A DNA stretch of 64,000 nt, taken from contig JBFXDX010000006.1 in the NCBI GenBank assembly GCA_050180705.1, forward strand, positions 62,001-126,000, in the 5' to 3' direction. The DNA is from SB25 sp050180705 (GTDB lineage Bacteria > Bacteroidota > Bacteroidia > Bacteroidales > Tenuifilaceae). This document shows, piece by piece, positions 1-8,832 of the stretch (positions are counted from its first letter, which is position 1; the number at the start of each line of letters is the position of its first letter). Position numbers and translations under genes: made by a program. The notes beneath the pieces were generated by a model. It was not told the DNA's origin. It saw only the letters and a program-made list of their open reading frames with translations, and did no database searches.

Positions 1-930
1 ATGGCCTGTATTACACACGGCTCGTGTATGGTTTTAACCGGGGAGGCTTTCGATCCGGCTACTGTAATGCAGATTGTGCAGGATGAGAGGTGTACTTCAC
101 TCTATGGAGTTCCGTTGATGTTTATTGCTGAGCTAAATCATCCTGATTTCGATAAGTATGATTTCTCATCGTTGCGTAAGGGTATTATGGCGGGATCATC
201 TTGTCCGGAATCGGTTATGCACGAGGTGCGCGAAAAGATGAACATGAAGGAGGTGAGCATCTGCTACGGCATGACAGAAACATCGCCTGTTAGCACCCAG
301 ACCTTTGCCGACGATAATGAGTATCGTCGCTGTGCAACGGTGGGTAAGGTTCACCCTCATCTCGAAATTAAGGTTATCGATCCTGCAACGGGAATGATTG
401 TGCCACGTGGTGTTCCTGGCGAATTTTGTACCCGCGGTTACTCCGTTATGCTAAAGTACTGGAACAATCCGGAGGCAACTGCATCGGTAATTGATGAGGG
501 ACGATGGATGCATACTGGCGATATGGCCGAAATGGACGAGGATGGCTACGTAAAAATTGTTGGTAGAATTAAGGATATGATTATCCGTGGCGGTGAGAAT
601 ATATCGCCGTTCGAGGTTGAGGAGTATCTACAGAAGCATCCCAAAATAAAAGGCGTGCAGGTTATTGGGGTTCCCGACTTTAAGTATGGCGAAGAGGTTA
701 TGGCCTGGGTTATTTTAAGAGATGGTGTAACAGCCACCGACGAGGAGCTTAAAGCCTACTGCAAGGGTCAGATTGCAACCTACAAAATTCCAAAGTACTG
801 GAAATATGTAGATGAATTTCCATCTACAGTTACCGGAAAGGTGCGTAAAGTTGAAATGCGCGAAATTTCGACCCGCGAGTTAAATTTAACTAGTCATCAA
901 ACAGTAGATGTTGGTGTAGAAAGTATGTAG
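1..930 (+). CDS. Acyl-CoA synthetase (AMP-binding), 3' part only
   Basis: This is the C-terminal 309 residues of an AMP-dependent acyl-CoA ligase, which activates a carboxylic acid to an acyl-adenylate and then to the CoA thioester in the cytoplasm. Visible are the adenylate-forming motif YGMTETSP (about residues 89-96), the TGD motif (about 172-174), the hinge GRIKDMIIRGGENISP and the C-terminal TGKVRK with the lysine expected to act in adenylation. Full-length members have about 550 residues, so the ATG at position 1 is almost certainly an internal methionine and the gene starts outside the window. The overall sequence resembles medium- or long-chain fatty acid ligases (FadD-like), but the substrate cannot be read from this part. 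Confidence 0.93.
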   Translation: MACITHGSCMVLTGEAFDPATVMQIVQDERCTSLYGVPLMFIAELNHPDFDKYDFSSLRKGIMAGSSCPESVMHEVREKMNMKEVSICYGMTETSPVSTQTFADDNEYRRCATVGKVHPHLEIKVIDPATGMIVPRGVPGEFCTRGYSVMLKYWNNPEATASVIDEGRWMHTGDMAEMDEDGYVKIVGRIKDMIIRGGENISPFEVEEYLQKHPKIKGVQVIGVPDFKYGEEVMAWVILRDGVTATDEELKAYCKGQIATYKIPKYWKYVDEFPSTVTGKVRKVEMREISTRELNLTSHQTVDVGVESM

Positions 931-1286
931 ATTGCTGAACCTTATTGCTGTAGTTAGTTGTTGTAACTATAGATAATAGGTGCTGCGCTTGATACTTTTT
1001 TGTGCAAGATTTGAATTGTTTTGTCGTTATTAAAATAAAAGGCTGGACAATTAATGCGAATTGTCCAGCCTTTGAATTATTTTGCTGCGGGTATTATATA
1101 ACAGTAGTTATATCTTCGGCCATGCACCCCACTTTTGTTTTTTTTCATATTGTGCGAAATCTTAAAATAGTGAATTTTGTGGTGTTTGGGCAATAATTGT
1201 ATTATCTGTGATTGTTTGAAAACAATCTGGCGTTTTTATAGTTTTACCTATCGGAAAACAGATGACAATTATATATTTTTAGCCAG
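931..1286. other. Intergenic region with a terminator and a short palindrome
   Basis: A 356-base gap between the acyl-CoA ligase and nfo. It holds the hairpin described at 1038-1073 and a short perfect inverted repeat at 1210-1227 (8-base arms GATTGTTT and AAACAATC around a 2-base loop), which could be an operator upstream of nfo. I see no convincing gene: the only small open frame here runs through the terminator hairpin. Confidence 0.6.
1038..1073 (+). terminator. Hairpin terminator after the acyl-CoA ligase
   Basis: A perfect 15-base inverted repeat (arms 1038-1052 and 1059-1073, starting AAAGGCTGG) with a 6-base loop lies 108 bases after the stop codon. A-rich sequence on its left and T-rich sequence on its right suit a rho-independent terminator. 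Confidence 0.75.
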
Positions 1287-2123
1287 ATGAAATATATTGG
1301 AGCACACGTTAGTGCATCGGGAGGAGTGGAGAACGCTCCTGTTAATGCGCATGCCATTGGGGCAAATGCTTTTGCATTGTTTACCAAGAACCAGCGTCAG
1401 TGGGTTGCACCGCCATTATCAACTAAAAGTATAAACCTATTTAAATCGCGATGCGCGGAGTTTGGCTACAAGCCCGACATGATTCTTCCGCACGATAGTT
1501 ACTTAATCAATCTTGGAAATCCCGATAGTGTAGCACTTCAAAAGTCGCGAGATGCATTTGTTGATGAAATGAAGCGTTGCGAGCAGTTGGGATTGGATAG
1601 GCTGAATTTTCATCCCGGAAGTCATTTGAATAAAATTTCTGAAGAGGAGAGTTTAATGTTGATTGCCGAATCGGTTAATATTGCATTGCAGGAAACCTCT
1701 GGCGTTATTGCTGTAATTGAGAATACATCGGGGCAGGGAAGTAATCTCGGATTTAAGTTTGAACATCTAAAGTATATTATCGATTTGGTGGAAGATAAGT
1801 CTCGTGTTGGAGTTTGTATAGATACCTGCCATGCCTATACTGCTGGATACGATTTTCAAAGTGAGTCGAGTTTCCTGGACACATTTAGTGAGTTTGATAG
1901 AATTGTGGGATTTAAGTATCTAAAGGGAATGCATTTGAACGATACAAAGAAAGGACTAGGGAGTCGCGTTGACCGTCACGAAAGCCTTGGCGATGGAATT
2001 CTGGGAATAGATGCTTTTCGCTTTATCATGAAAGATTCCCGTTTTGATGGTATTCCGCTAATACTTGAAACTCCGGATGAGGGCAAATGGCCCGAGGAAA
2101 TTAAATTGCTTCGATCGATGTAA
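1287..2123 (+). CDS. nfo: Endonuclease IV, AP endonuclease
   Basis: Type IV apurinic/apyrimidinic endonuclease, which cuts the backbone 5' of abasic sites in base excision repair. The 278-residue length matches the family (about 280). The trinuclear-zinc signatures are all visible: GAHVSASGG at residues 5-13, NFHPGSH near 110, a conserved IENTSGQG near 145, CIDTCHAYTAGYD near 180, HLNDTKKGLGSRVDRHE near 217-233, and the terminal LETP. It is a single gene with its own downstream terminator, shared with the convergent neighbour. Confidence 0.97.
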   Translation: MKYIGAHVSASGGVENAPVNAHAIGANAFALFTKNQRQWVAPPLSTKSINLFKSRCAEFGYKPDMILPHDSYLINLGNPDSVALQKSRDAFVDEMKRCEQLGLDRLNFHPGSHLNKISEEESLMLIAESVNIALQETSGVIAVIENTSGQGSNLGFKFEHLKYIIDLVEDKSRVGVCIDTCHAYTAGYDFQSESSFLDTFSEFDRIVGFKYLKGMHLNDTKKGLGSRVDRHESLGDGILGIDAFRFIMKDSRFDGIPLILETPDEGKWPEEIKLLRSM

Positions 2124-2156
2124 TTGTTAAATTGATAGTTATTTCTGTTTACAAAA

Positions 2157-2190
2157 GAAAGCCCGGATTAAACATTTAATCCGGGCTTTC
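2157..2190. terminator. Convergent bidirectional terminator
   Basis: Perfect 16-base inverted repeat (arms 2157-2172 and 2175-2190, GAAAGCCCGG core) with a 2-base loop between nfo (+) and the next gene (-). The arms end in A- and T-rich runs, so it can stop transcription from both sides. Confidence 0.85.
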
Positions 2191-2205
2191 TGCTTACAAC
2201 CCAAA

Positions 2206-3048
2206 CTATTTTTTCTCTTCGAGTGTTATGACCGTTTTCATGTTTTGTGACATTGGTATCGACATGTTTTGCTGACCAGAAACAGTAATGGACATATCTA
2301 ATCCAGTTTCAAACTCTATGTAAGAAACAACTGAGCCATTCGGATCAAAATAGCCAAATCCTTTATTTTTCCCAGTTCCTTCAATAAACATTTCCATACC
2401 CATTTGTTCGCCTTTACCTTCTACTGCAAGGTTTGCCTCAAATTCTATTTTCTGGAATTCTTTGCCATCCTTAGATTCTTTCCCAGCAAATGTGTATTTA
2501 AACTCTGAATTTGTAGTTGTCTCGAATGGATTGGTGCTCGATTTAGCAATTGTTTCGGAGGCTGTATTATTCCATTGCTCTCCAACTTTGGTCATTTTCC
2601 CAGGAAGCAATATGTACATCCAGTTCTGTCTTGATGTTTCCGATAAGCCTGGAACTGATGCGCTGTCTAGTATTGATCTTGAGATAAGTTTTCCTGCTTT
2701 TGAGTAAATAACACGGCTACGCTCGTTTATGTTTTCGAACTTTATGATTGTATCTACCTTCATCACTAGGCTATGCATCGATAAGTCTTTAAGTGTTTCG
2801 ATAACTGTAATGTCTCCATTCTGAGCGATATCTTCGATAAGGATCTCTGCGTTAAGATTCATCTCCATGAAATTCTTAATATCGTTGCCGCCCATCGATT
2901 GAATAATGGTATTCGAAAGTTTTGTGTTTTGTACAAATGTTTTTCCTTTTTGCAGATTGTACGATAAATTTACTTCCTGCGAGAATGATAATCCGCATAA
3001 TGCGGTAAATGCTATCAGTAATGCTGATTTTAAAATGTTTCTTTTCAT
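2206..3048 (-). CDS. Exported protein of unknown function (possibly DUF6263-like)
   Basis: A 280-residue protein with a signal peptide (MKRNILKSALLIAFTALCG, cleavage near SFS-Q at about residue 23). The rest is polar and beta-rich with no catalytic motif that I recognise. The opening LSYNLQKGKTF and the repeated references to T/V-rich strands resemble Bacteroidota exported proteins of the DUF6263 type; that match is from memory and weak. It lies 30 bases after the M28 peptidase on the same strand, so the two are probably co-transcribed. Confidence 0.7.
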   Translation of the reverse strand: MKRNILKSALLIAFTALCGLSFSQEVNLSYNLQKGKTFVQNTKLSNTIIQSMGGNDIKNFMEMNLNAEILIEDIAQNGDITVIETLKDLSMHSLVMKVDTIIKFENINERSRVIYSKAGKLISRSILDSASVPGLSETSRQNWMYILLPGKMTKVGEQWNNTASETIAKSSTNPFETTTNSEFKYTFAGKESKDGKEFQKIEFEANLAVEGKGEQMGMEMFIEGTGKNKGFGYFDPNGSVVSYIEFETGLDMSITVSGQQNMSIPMSQNMKTVITLEEKK

Positions 3049-3078
3049 GTTATTTGTTTTAGGGTCTATGTGAATTGA

Positions 3079-4632
3079 TTAATTCTTATTTATGCTGTAG
3101 TGTTTATTTTCGTTGGCAATACGCCATGCCGTTCTGAAAACAAGTTTTGCAACCTTCTCTGCTTTTATGAAATCAACGGTATCTGGATTGTCCCTAACAG
3201 TGTGATAATCCTTATGTGTGCCAGAAAAAAAGAATACAGAGGAGATGTCGTTTTTGAAAAAGTTTATATGATCGCTGGCACCAAAGTATTCGTTGCCAGC
3301 CTCTGTAATGTTTAGACCAATGTGTTCGTTTTCTTCCTTAATAATTGTGGTTAACTCTGGGTTGAATTTATTTCCAGGAATTTGTAGTGAGTCTCCATTT
3401 CTACTAATCATATCCATGTTAAGCATTGCCACTGTATTGTTAAGTGGTAAAAGCGGATGCTCGGTGTAGTAGTACGAGCCATAAAGCCCTTTTTCTTCGC
3501 CGGCAAATAGAATGAACAGGATACTTCTTTTAGACTTTTTTATCTTCGAAAATGCTTTTGCTAGGTTCATTACACCTGCAGTTCCCGAGGCATTGTCATC
3601 GGCTCCGTTAAAAATATAATCTTCGTTAGGTTTATGATATTCTTTATATCCAACATGATCGTAATGTGCGCCAATAACAATAATTTCATCCTTTAACTTT
3701 GTGTCGGTTCCTTTAATTATTCCCACAACATTTTTGGCTGCATACTGGGTTATATTAAGTTCTGTTTTAACATTCCCGGATGTATTCTGAAATGCAAAAG
3801 AATTAGGAGTTAGAGTGAAATCTATTTGCTTCTGAATGTTTTTCAAAGAGTCAACGCTGCCAAATAGAGTGGTAATTACATTCTCGCCAACTTGAATGCA
3901 AGGAATAGATTCTTCCTGTTTATTAATCTCAATAGGAAGTCCTCCTCTCGGTTTAAACCTTGATAGACTTGCCCATGAATATCCCTGTGGTGTAATGGAG
4001 AGATGGTTTAATGGATCAGTAACAATCATGATTGCTGAAGCTCCGTGATCCATGGCATTTTTTAATTTTGAGGAGATGCTAGCGTGTTTTGAGTCTGCTT
4101 TTCCCTCAAAAACATCGCATGAGTCCATTTCGCGGGGTTCATGTTTCATTACCAAAACAATCTTTCCCAGGACGTCAATATTCTGATAATCATCGTAATT
4201 GTATTCGGGTGCTGTAATGCCGTAACCTGCAAAAACAATAGCAGCATTTACATTCCCATTGGAGGTGACTTCGAATGGCGTATAGTCTTTTTTCAGTGTG
4301 AAATTTAGACTGTTGTTGTTCTTACTTATGCTGAAATTACATCCATCAATATTTAAATCTTTGGTACATAGTGGAATTGTTTGAAAGTATGAACCGTTAA
4401 CTTTTTTTACTCCAAATTTTGACAATTCATTTGCAATGTAGTTTGCGGCAATATCAAGTTCCGGGCTAGGAGTATTTCTTCCTTTTAGTGAATCGGATGC
4501 TAAGTAGTCGATCTGTGTTTTTAAATAATCGGAGGTGATTTGGTTCAACCCTTTCTCTGGAATTATCTGGGCGTATGTAATGTTGGCTATAATTAACCCA
4601 AATACAAATGGTAGAATAAATTTATTTCTCAT
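3079..4632 (-). CDS. Exported M28 family zinc aminopeptidase with PA-like insert
   Basis: A 517-residue M28 metallopeptidase with a signal peptide (residues 1-21, cut after TYA-Q). The co-catalytic zinc site is complete: H323 in GAHYDHVGY, D345 in NGADDNASG, catalytic E379 and E380 in FAGEEKG, D407 in NMDMIS and a late ASDHINFF histidine. Residues about 120-260 form the protease-associated (PA)-type insertion (FAGYGITAPEYNYDDY) common in this group. It is expected to act in the periplasm or outside the cell, trimming N-terminal residues from peptides. There is no C-terminal T9SS sorting domain. A -7 box lies upstream at 4735-4742. A second M28 gene of similar architecture is at 7159. Confidence 0.92.
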   Translation of the reverse strand: MRNKFILPFVFGLIIANITYAQIIPEKGLNQITSDYLKTQIDYLASDSLKGRNTPSPELDIAANYIANELSKFGVKKVNGSYFQTIPLCTKDLNIDGCNFSISKNNNSLNFTLKKDYTPFEVTSNGNVNAAIVFAGYGITAPEYNYDDYQNIDVLGKIVLVMKHEPREMDSCDVFEGKADSKHASISSKLKNAMDHGASAIMIVTDPLNHLSITPQGYSWASLSRFKPRGGLPIEINKQEESIPCIQVGENVITTLFGSVDSLKNIQKQIDFTLTPNSFAFQNTSGNVKTELNITQYAAKNVVGIIKGTDTKLKDEIIVIGAHYDHVGYKEYHKPNEDYIFNGADDNASGTAGVMNLAKAFSKIKKSKRSILFILFAGEEKGLYGSYYYTEHPLLPLNNTVAMLNMDMISRNGDSLQIPGNKFNPELTTIIKEENEHIGLNITEAGNEYFGASDHINFFKNDISSVFFFSGTHKDYHTVRDNPDTVDFIKAEKVAKLVFRTAWRIANENKHYSINKN

Positions 4633-4713
4633 GGTTATGTGTTAAGTAGTTTCTAGAATCTTAGATGTAGCTTTATTCGATTTGTTACAGTTTAAATAAA
4701 ATTTAAGATAACT

Positions 4714-4855
4714 CTATTCTTTAAAATTTTGTAACAAAGATAGATAATGATGATTATTTTTTGCTGCTTTTAGGATGAGAGATGTTGAGTGCAATTTTGA
4801 GGTAACTATAAATTAGTGGGTTATATTCTTTACTATTCTTTTAAAATTTTGTAAC
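4714..4855 (+). repeat. Two copies of a 22-23 base direct repeat
   Basis: The sequence CTATTCTTTAAAATTTTGTA plus AC occurs at 4714-4735 and again, with one extra T, at 4833-4855. Both lie in the divergent promoter region between the M28 gene and the zinc-ribbon gene. Confidence 0.55.
4735..4742 (-). promoter_or_regulatory. Bacteroidetes-type -7 box for the M28 gene
   Basis: On the minus strand this reads TATCTTTG, a full match to TAnnTTTG, about 103 bases before the M28 start codon. I see no clear -33 TTTG at the usual distance. Confidence 0.45.
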
Positions 4856-4882
4856 TTACAAAATAACCAACAAGTAAAGGTC

Positions 4883-5281
4883 ATGAAAACAGATTTTATT
4901 TGCCCGAAATGTGGAGGACACTTATCGGTTGGAGGATCTGTAATATTATCCGCAATCAATAACCGGGGGGAATCCGGAATCGTTCTTTTGAGTCCTCTTC
5001 TTGGGGATTATTCGAAAATATTACATCCATCCTTTACCATAACCGATGGAAGTAAAGTAGATTTCTATTGCCCAATTTGCAGAGCGAGTCTAACCGCTAT
5101 GGATATTCATGAAAATATTGTACATCTTGTAATGGTTGACGAGAATTTCGAGAAACACGATGTTTACTTTTCTAGAATCGAAGGGGAATTCTGCACTTAC
5201 AAGATATCAGGGCAAAAAATCGAAAAGTTTGGTAATGCCACTGAGAATTACGATAGATACTTTATGACAAGGCATATCTAA
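4883..5281 (+). CDS. Small zinc-ribbon protein of unknown function
   Basis: A 132-residue cytoplasmic protein without signal peptide or membrane segment. Two CxxC knuckles, C7-P-K-C10 followed by GG and C63-P-I-C66, are spaced as expected for one zinc ribbon with a roughly 50-residue insertion. The rest contains a hydrophobic stretch (SGIVLLSPLLG) and an acidic region (VDENFEKHDVYFSRIEGEF). I do not recognise a named family. It stands alone between two divergently or separately transcribed genes. A nucleic-acid or protein-interaction role is only a guess from the fold type. Confidence 0.7.
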   Translation: MKTDFICPKCGGHLSVGGSVILSAINNRGESGIVLLSPLLGDYSKILHPSFTITDGSKVDFYCPICRASLTAMDIHENIVHLVMVDENFEKHDVYFSRIEGEFCTYKISGQKIEKFGNATENYDRYFMTRHI

Positions 5282-5536
5282 TTAATGCTGTTTATGTTGT
5301 TAGTATCGAGTTGTAATCTACATTCTGTAGAAATTTATGCTTTTGCGTTGATCTTTGCCAGACAATATATTTATTAAGCTGATTTCGTTCTTTTATCTCT
5401 TTTACTGATTTGTGGTTTGTATATCATTTCTATTCTTAGTTTTTCTTAGCGCTTTTCTGTTTTTAGTTTTCTACTGGATTTTAGGAATTCTTATTTCGAA
5501 ATTGATTTAGAGTTAATAACTTAAAAATTAAACGCT

Positions 5537-6352
5537 ATGAGAAAGATTAGTGCGATTCTATTTCTAATGGCAATTACCTTAGGATGCCAGCAGCAAAAAG
5601 AACAACCCCAAACAACTATTCTGAGTTTGGGTACTCCCTACATTTATGTGAATGAATTCATGAAAGGGAAGGTTAAAGAGGTTAAAGAAACCTTATACTG
5701 GGCCAAAGATGAAAATGGGCAAATTCAAAAGGGAGAACCTATATCGTGGAAAGATTTAGACAGTCTTGTCTTTTCGCATAGTTTTACTGCATACTTCGAC
5801 GAAAATGGACAGATCTTCAAATGTGAGTCTTTTGATGAAAATGGAAAAGTTGTTGATTATTGGAATAGTCAATTGGAGAATGGGAAAATCATTAAGGCGA
5901 GTGCTTTTTCAAAAGACTCCAATACTTTAAACTTTACTTACAAGTACGATGAGAATGGCGATTTAGTTGAGGCTTCAGTTTTTAATCCTATAACCGATAC
6001 ATTATATAATCGGTGGGCCTTTTTTAATAACAAGGATCATTTGTACGATAAAATTGAATTCTATAACTACAAAAATGATTTACGCGGTAAAAATGTTCTT
6101 TTGCGAAGTGAAAATGGGCGTGTGCTTAAAAGAGAATACTATAATAAAAATGATTCAGTTACAGTTGTTGAAATGCTTACCTATAACGATAAGGATTTGG
6201 TTGATTCTCAGGAAATATTTGTGCGAGGAAATAGTAACGGAAAGTGGAGTTACACTTATAGCTATGAAGGTAAAGGTAACTGGGAAACCATAGTTTGCTA
6301 TAAAGAAGGAAAACCTATGATTTTTGCTGAAAGAAGTTATGTTTACTATTAA
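5537..6352 (+). CDS. Putative lipoprotein with imperfect DENG-type repeats
   Basis: A 271-residue protein with a lipoprotein signal (MRKISAILFLMAITLGC, lipidated Cys17), so probably anchored in the outer or inner membrane. The body carries recurring short units around DENGQI, DENGKV, LENGKI, DENGDL and SENGRV, which resemble the beta-hairpin units of MORN-like or YD-type repeat proteins. No catalytic motif is seen. It is monocistronic, ended by the hairpin at 6361-6393. I do not recognise the function. Confidence 0.75.
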   Translation: MRKISAILFLMAITLGCQQQKEQPQTTILSLGTPYIYVNEFMKGKVKEVKETLYWAKDENGQIQKGEPISWKDLDSLVFSHSFTAYFDENGQIFKCESFDENGKVVDYWNSQLENGKIIKASAFSKDSNTLNFTYKYDENGDLVEASVFNPITDTLYNRWAFFNNKDHLYDKIEFYNYKNDLRGKNVLLRSENGRVLKREYYNKNDSVTVVEMLTYNDKDLVDSQEIFVRGNSNGKWSYTYSYEGKGNWETIVCYKEGKPMIFAERSYVYY

Positions 6353-6360
6353 GATGCATA

Positions 6361-6393
6361 GAAAAAGCACCTAAATTTACTAGGTGCTTTTTC
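6361..6393. terminator. Convergent bidirectional terminator
   Basis: Perfect 13-base inverted repeat (GAAAAAGCACCTA and its complement) around a 7-base loop, 9 bases after the + strand gene and 17 bases before the end of the - strand gene. Confidence 0.88.
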
Positions 6394-6409
6394 TTAATTA
6401 TGATATTGC

Positions 6410-6904
6410 TTATTCATCAATTCCAACCCAGTCTGACCATCCATTAACAGTGATGGTTTGTGAGTCATCATCAAAGGTCACTAATACCGAAACAGTTCTA
6501 TCATCGCCGCCCCAATGTGTTATTGGTAAATCGGTCATTCCATCGTAGTTTGTCTGGTCGTAGAGCATAACTTCAGTTCCATTTCCATTATCTACTCCTA
6601 ATCGGTATTCGTCCCATTCGCCAGAAGGAATGTCTAGTGTGAAGAATGTAAATTCTCCGGGTGATAGAGACTCACCTGTTCCAAGCAAATTATTGCTCCA
6701 TGTTCCGACTTCTTTGTTTTCAGCGTCTACCTTGCCTCTGCTTCTTATTTGAATGTTGGTAATGGTATAGCTCGATGATGGGTCATTTTCAAATTTTACG
6801 TACAATGAGTCTTTTTCATCATCGTCACCAAACAGATTGTCGCAACTTGTGAACGATAGTATGCCTACTGTTGCAATTGATAGTAGAATAATAAATTTTT
6901 TCAT
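6410..6904 (-). CDS. Putative lipoprotein of unknown function
   Basis: A 164-residue protein with a lipoprotein signal (MKKFIILLSIATVGILSFTSC, Cys21). Directly after the lipidated cysteine comes an acidic patch, NLFGDDDEKD. The mature part is acidic and beta-rich with tryptophans near the end (HWGGDD, NGWSDWVG). No family is recognised. It is probably a small surface or periplasmic protein and appears monocistronic. Confidence 0.72.
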   Translation of the reverse strand: MKKFIILLSIATVGILSFTSCDNLFGDDDEKDSLYVKFENDPSSSYTITNIQIRSRGKVDAENKEVGTWSNNLLGTGESLSPGEFTFFTLDIPSGEWDEYRLGVDNGNGTEVMLYDQTNYDGMTDLPITHWGGDDRTVSVLVTFDDDSQTITVNGWSDWVGIDE

Positions 6905-7158
6905 AGGTATATTTTTGGTTTTTACTCTTTATTTTTTTGCAATATATAAAACGATGTCATTGTAGTTTTTTTGTTTTTATAAATGGCTGTAAATTATTGA
7001 TTAACGGTCCGATTCGCCAGATCGATTTTTTGTATTAAACTAATATCAATAACTTGATTCTAAGTAATCATATTGAATATCTTAAATTGTAAAGAATTGT
7101 CAATTACTGTAGTAAAAGTAGTAATGTGTTGATGTTTAACTCTATAAAATTTATGTAG

Positions 7159-8808
7159 ATGAAAAGTTATCATAATGTAATTTGGGCTGCAGCAATTCTA
7201 TTTCTTGTTTCGTGTAATTCGCAACGAGATTTTTCTTATGCCGAAGAGTGCATTAAGATTGAGGATATGAAGAATTATATATCAGTTCTTGCATCCGACG
7301 ACCTTCAGGGTCGATTTCCAGGAACAACTGGAGAGGAAAAAACAATCAATTATTTAGCCGATCAGTTTAAGCAAATTGGCGCTTTGCCTGGAAATGGTAA
7401 TCGCTATTTTCAGGAGGTACCTTTAATCAAAATCACCCCGGAGAAAGAGTTTTCGCTAAAAATTACTGGAGGCAATCAAACATTAAATTTAAGTAATGGT
7501 TCTGATTTCATTGGTGGAACCCCGTTACCTCAAGAAAATATCAATATCGAAAATTCCGATATTGTTTTTATTGGTTATGGTATTAATGCTCCAGAATACG
7601 GTTGGAACGATTACGAGGGCATAGATGTAAAAGGCAAAACAGTTTTGGTGCTTGTGAACGATCCGGGATATGTGACAAAGGATACCGCTTTGTTTATGGG
7701 TAACGCTATGACATATTACGGTCGTTGGGTTTATAAATACGAAGAGGCCGCTCGTCAAGGAGCAACAGGTGCCATAATAATTCACGAAACCGCAGCGGCA
7801 TCGTACCCTTGGGGTGTGGTTCAGAATAGTTGGACGGGTTCACGGTTTTTTCTCGCGAACAATCCAATAACAAGTTCCAGCCTAAAGTTCCAAAGTTGGA
7901 TTTCGAACGAGAATGCTCGTAAGTTATTTGCTCAGGCTGGTTATAATTTCGATTCTACCATCCGTTCTGCTGCCAACAAAGGTTTTAAACCTATCGATTT
8001 AAAACAAAAGGCATCAATCAACTTTAAGAATACGGTTGAGTATGTGAAATCGAATAATGTTGTGGCACTATTGCTTGGATCTGACCGTAAGGATGAATAC
8101 ATAATTTACGCTGCACATTGGGATCACTTTGGAATTAACCCAGAATTCAAGGGCGATTCAATTCTAAATGGAGCGCTAGATAATGCAACTGGAACTGCAG
8201 CTTTACTTGAAATAGCTGCAGCCTTTAAATCGTTAAAAGAAGTTCAGGATAGATCAATTCTTTTTATGGCTGTAACCTGCGAGGAGCAGGGTTTACTTGG
8301 AAGTGAGTATTACTGTGATAATCCAATTTATCCGCTCAATAAAACGGTAGCGGTGATTAATATGGATGCCCTAAACATATTTGGACGAACCAAGGATATG
8401 GCTATTGCAGGTTTGGGCTACTCCGAACTGGACAATTACGCCATTGAAATCCTTAAAAACAAAGGTCGATATGTGATTGGCGATTCCAATCCAGAACAAG
8501 GTGGCTATTACCGCTCCGATCATTTTAGCTTTGCTAAGGTTGGTGTTCCATCGATAAACATTTCCTTTGGCGACGATAATATAGAGCATGGCAAGGAGTG
8601 GTCGCAAGAAAATATGATGAAATGGATTATGGAGAATTACCACAAGCCATCCGATAATTATGAGCCCGAAAAATGGAAGTTCGACGGAATGATTGAAGAT
8701 TTAAAAGTTTACTTTGAGCTTGGGTATAACCTAAGTACAACTGATAAATTCCCAAACTGGCATCAAGGGATTCCCTATAGGATAAAACGAGACGAGATGA
8801 TGAAATAA
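7159..8808 (+). CDS. M28 family zinc peptidase, lipoprotein form
   Basis: A 549-residue M28 metallopeptidase with a lipoprotein signal (Cys19 in FLVSCNSQ), hence membrane-anchored, unlike the soluble exported paralogue at 3079-4632. The zinc ligand motifs are intact: H320 in AAHWDHFG, GALDNATGT, the catalytic CEEQGLLGSEYY, INMDALN and RSDHFSF. A PA-like insertion (FIGYGINAPEYGWNDYEG) lies near residues 133-150. The predicted role is aminopeptidase activity in the periplasm or at the surface. The C-terminal 60 residues (EWSQENMMKWIMENYHKPSDN) are typical of the family, in which the YHxPSD motif closes the active site. Confidence 0.93.
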   Translation: MKSYHNVIWAAAILFLVSCNSQRDFSYAEECIKIEDMKNYISVLASDDLQGRFPGTTGEEKTINYLADQFKQIGALPGNGNRYFQEVPLIKITPEKEFSLKITGGNQTLNLSNGSDFIGGTPLPQENINIENSDIVFIGYGINAPEYGWNDYEGIDVKGKTVLVLVNDPGYVTKDTALFMGNAMTYYGRWVYKYEEAARQGATGAIIIHETAAASYPWGVVQNSWTGSRFFLANNPITSSSLKFQSWISNENARKLFAQAGYNFDSTIRSAANKGFKPIDLKQKASINFKNTVEYVKSNNVVALLLGSDRKDEYIIYAAHWDHFGINPEFKGDSILNGALDNATGTAALLEIAAAFKSLKEVQDRSILFMAVTCEEQGLLGSEYYCDNPIYPLNKTVAVINMDALNIFGRTKDMAIAGLGYSELDNYAIEILKNKGRYVIGDSNPEQGGYYRSDHFSFAKVGVPSINISFGDDNIEHGKEWSQENMMKWIMENYHKPSDNYEPEKWKFDGMIEDLKVYFELGYNLSTTDKFPNWHQGIPYRIKRDEMMK

Positions 8809-8832
8809 CCGAAAAGACTTACAGAGGGCTTT

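Noticed and set aside
1..3. ATG at the left edge as a true start codon
   Set aside because: The acyl-CoA ligase family needs about 240 further N-terminal residues, so this is an internal methionine.
1002..1196. 64-residue open frame in the gap before nfo
   Set aside because: It passes straight through the terminator hairpin at 1038-1073 and has no recognisable protein character.
5285..5377. 30-residue frame resembling a tiny lipoprotein (MLFMLLVSSCN...)
   Set aside because: Very short, no promoter box nearby and no polar mature domain; likely chance.
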